Shown here piece after piece: positions 63,712 through 64,000 of a DNA stretch of 64,000 bases (its first letter is position 1; each line of letters opens with the position of its first letter). Below the pieces are notes generated by a model. The model saw only the letters and a program-made list of their open reading frames with translations. It was not told the origin of the DNA and did no database searches. The translations under genes and the position numbers were made by a program. This DNA comes from CBDCHC01 sp965277055 (GTDB taxonomy: Bacteria > Pseudomonadota > Gammaproteobacteria > PS1 > Pseudothioglobaceae), in assembly GCA_965277055.1 (NCBI GenBank), contig OZ255703.1:1-64000 (forward strand), read 5' to 3'.

Positions 63712-64000
63712 TATTTTTAATAAGATTATACTGTTTCTTTTGTAGTAATTTTAAACTTGTCATATCAAACGGGTTGGTAAAAGTATATCTATATAATCTT
63801 AATATAGACATATCATTTACCTTTTTTCTTAGTAAATAACATGAATCAATATTATTAATTTCTAATTCATTTGATTCCTTGAGATTGTGATAATATAAAA
63901 AAGGAAGGTATATCTGATATGTTGCAAATGTTTTAGGAAAATTATTTTTTCCTTCAAAAACTGTAACATCTCCTGAGTATTCCGCCGTAAGGTCTATTTC
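63704..64000 (-). CDS. Putative type II restriction endonuclease, C-terminal part
   Basis: Reading on the minus strand from the window edge gives 98 codons ending TAA at 63704, without a start in the window. It opens EIDLTAEYSGDVTVFEGKNN: an E-x-D, 13 residues, E-G-K pattern that fits the PD-(D/E)xK nuclease fold, followed by FATYQIYLPFLYYHN, like the Q-Y/F-P-x-x-x-W region of related type II enzymes. The overlap with the methyltransferase start supports a restriction-modification pair. The N-terminal part is beyond the window. Confidence 0.75.
   Translation of the reverse strand, partial: EIDLTAEYSGDVTVFEGKNNFPKTFATYQIYLPFLYYHNLKESNELEINNIDSCYLLRKKVNDMSILRLYRYTFTNPFDMTSLKLLQKKQYNLIKNNA

Noticed and set aside
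1..64000. CRISPR array, insertion sequence, prophage or rRNA operon
   Set aside because: No regularly spaced repeats, transposase or integrase motifs, or rRNA sequence was recognised on reading both strands.

Overview
The window is AT-rich, densely packed chromosomal DNA from a gammaproteobacterium. The class is supported by ubiE-ubiJ-ubiB, mnmA-hflD, hisS-yfgM-der, the divergent smpB/ratA pair, fkpB-ispH, a BioC/BioH biotin route and an EpmB homologue. A CcoI/FixI-type copper ATPase, ferrochelatase, a diheme cytochrome c and a BigR/SqrR/YgaV-type repressor point to a respiring organism that meets reactive sulfur species. A free-living or symbiotic relative of sulfur-oxidising marine gammaproteobacteria would fit, but this is a guess. 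No rRNA, transposase, integrase, prophage or CRISPR array was seen.

Layout. 1-8109 (+): end of ubiE, ubiJ, ubiB, phoH, mnmA, hflD, rpsT, an Smr protein, xseA and a prepilin peptidase, many overlapping by a few bases. 8101-16530 (-): DUF2062 protein, dxs, der, yfgM, hisS, parB, parA and the C-terminal processing protease ctpA. 16588-22591 (+): an mlaC-like gene, the sulfur-type ArsR regulator, tRNA-Arg(CCG), lgt, thyA, hemH and the copper ATPase. 22581-29657 (mixed): epmB, a small acidic protein, a UvrD/PcrA helicase, a TlpA-like thioredoxin overlapping an ArsC-like gene, a PfkB kinase and recJ. 29690-31501 (+): a three-gene redox cluster (cytochrome c-DUF302 fusion, secreted DUF302, RseC-like). 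31505-33969 (-): bioC, thiD, trxB. 34065-42035: gcvP, a NAD synthetase with an N-terminal helix-turn-helix, a divergent winged-helix-like protein and ppsA. 42036-44260: an accessory pocket with a tiny lipoprotein, a decayed duplicate of the smpB/ratA junction, a GNAT acetyltransferase and a His-rich membrane protein. 44268-49273: ratA, DUF455 protein, bioF, an SDR, bioH, rlmE. 49285-51363: a LysR-DoxX-pirin cassette. 51428-57476: a cyclophilin-FKBP fusion, mraY, dcd, dnaB, a phosphoesterase, ispH, fkpB. 57524-61243: a Fur-box-controlled iron uptake region. 61240-64000 (-): accD, trpA and a type II restriction-modification system cut by the window edge.

The most unusual items are the helix-turn-helix-NAD synthetase fusion with AACTA-type repeats upstream, the cytochrome c/DUF302/RseC cluster, the persulfide-sensor-like regulator beside mlaC, the ratA/smpB duplication scar, and several genes too short or too partial for routine ORF calling (58-aa lipoprotein at 42222, restriction endonuclease end at 63704). 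All functional calls come from reading motifs by eye; no database search was run.
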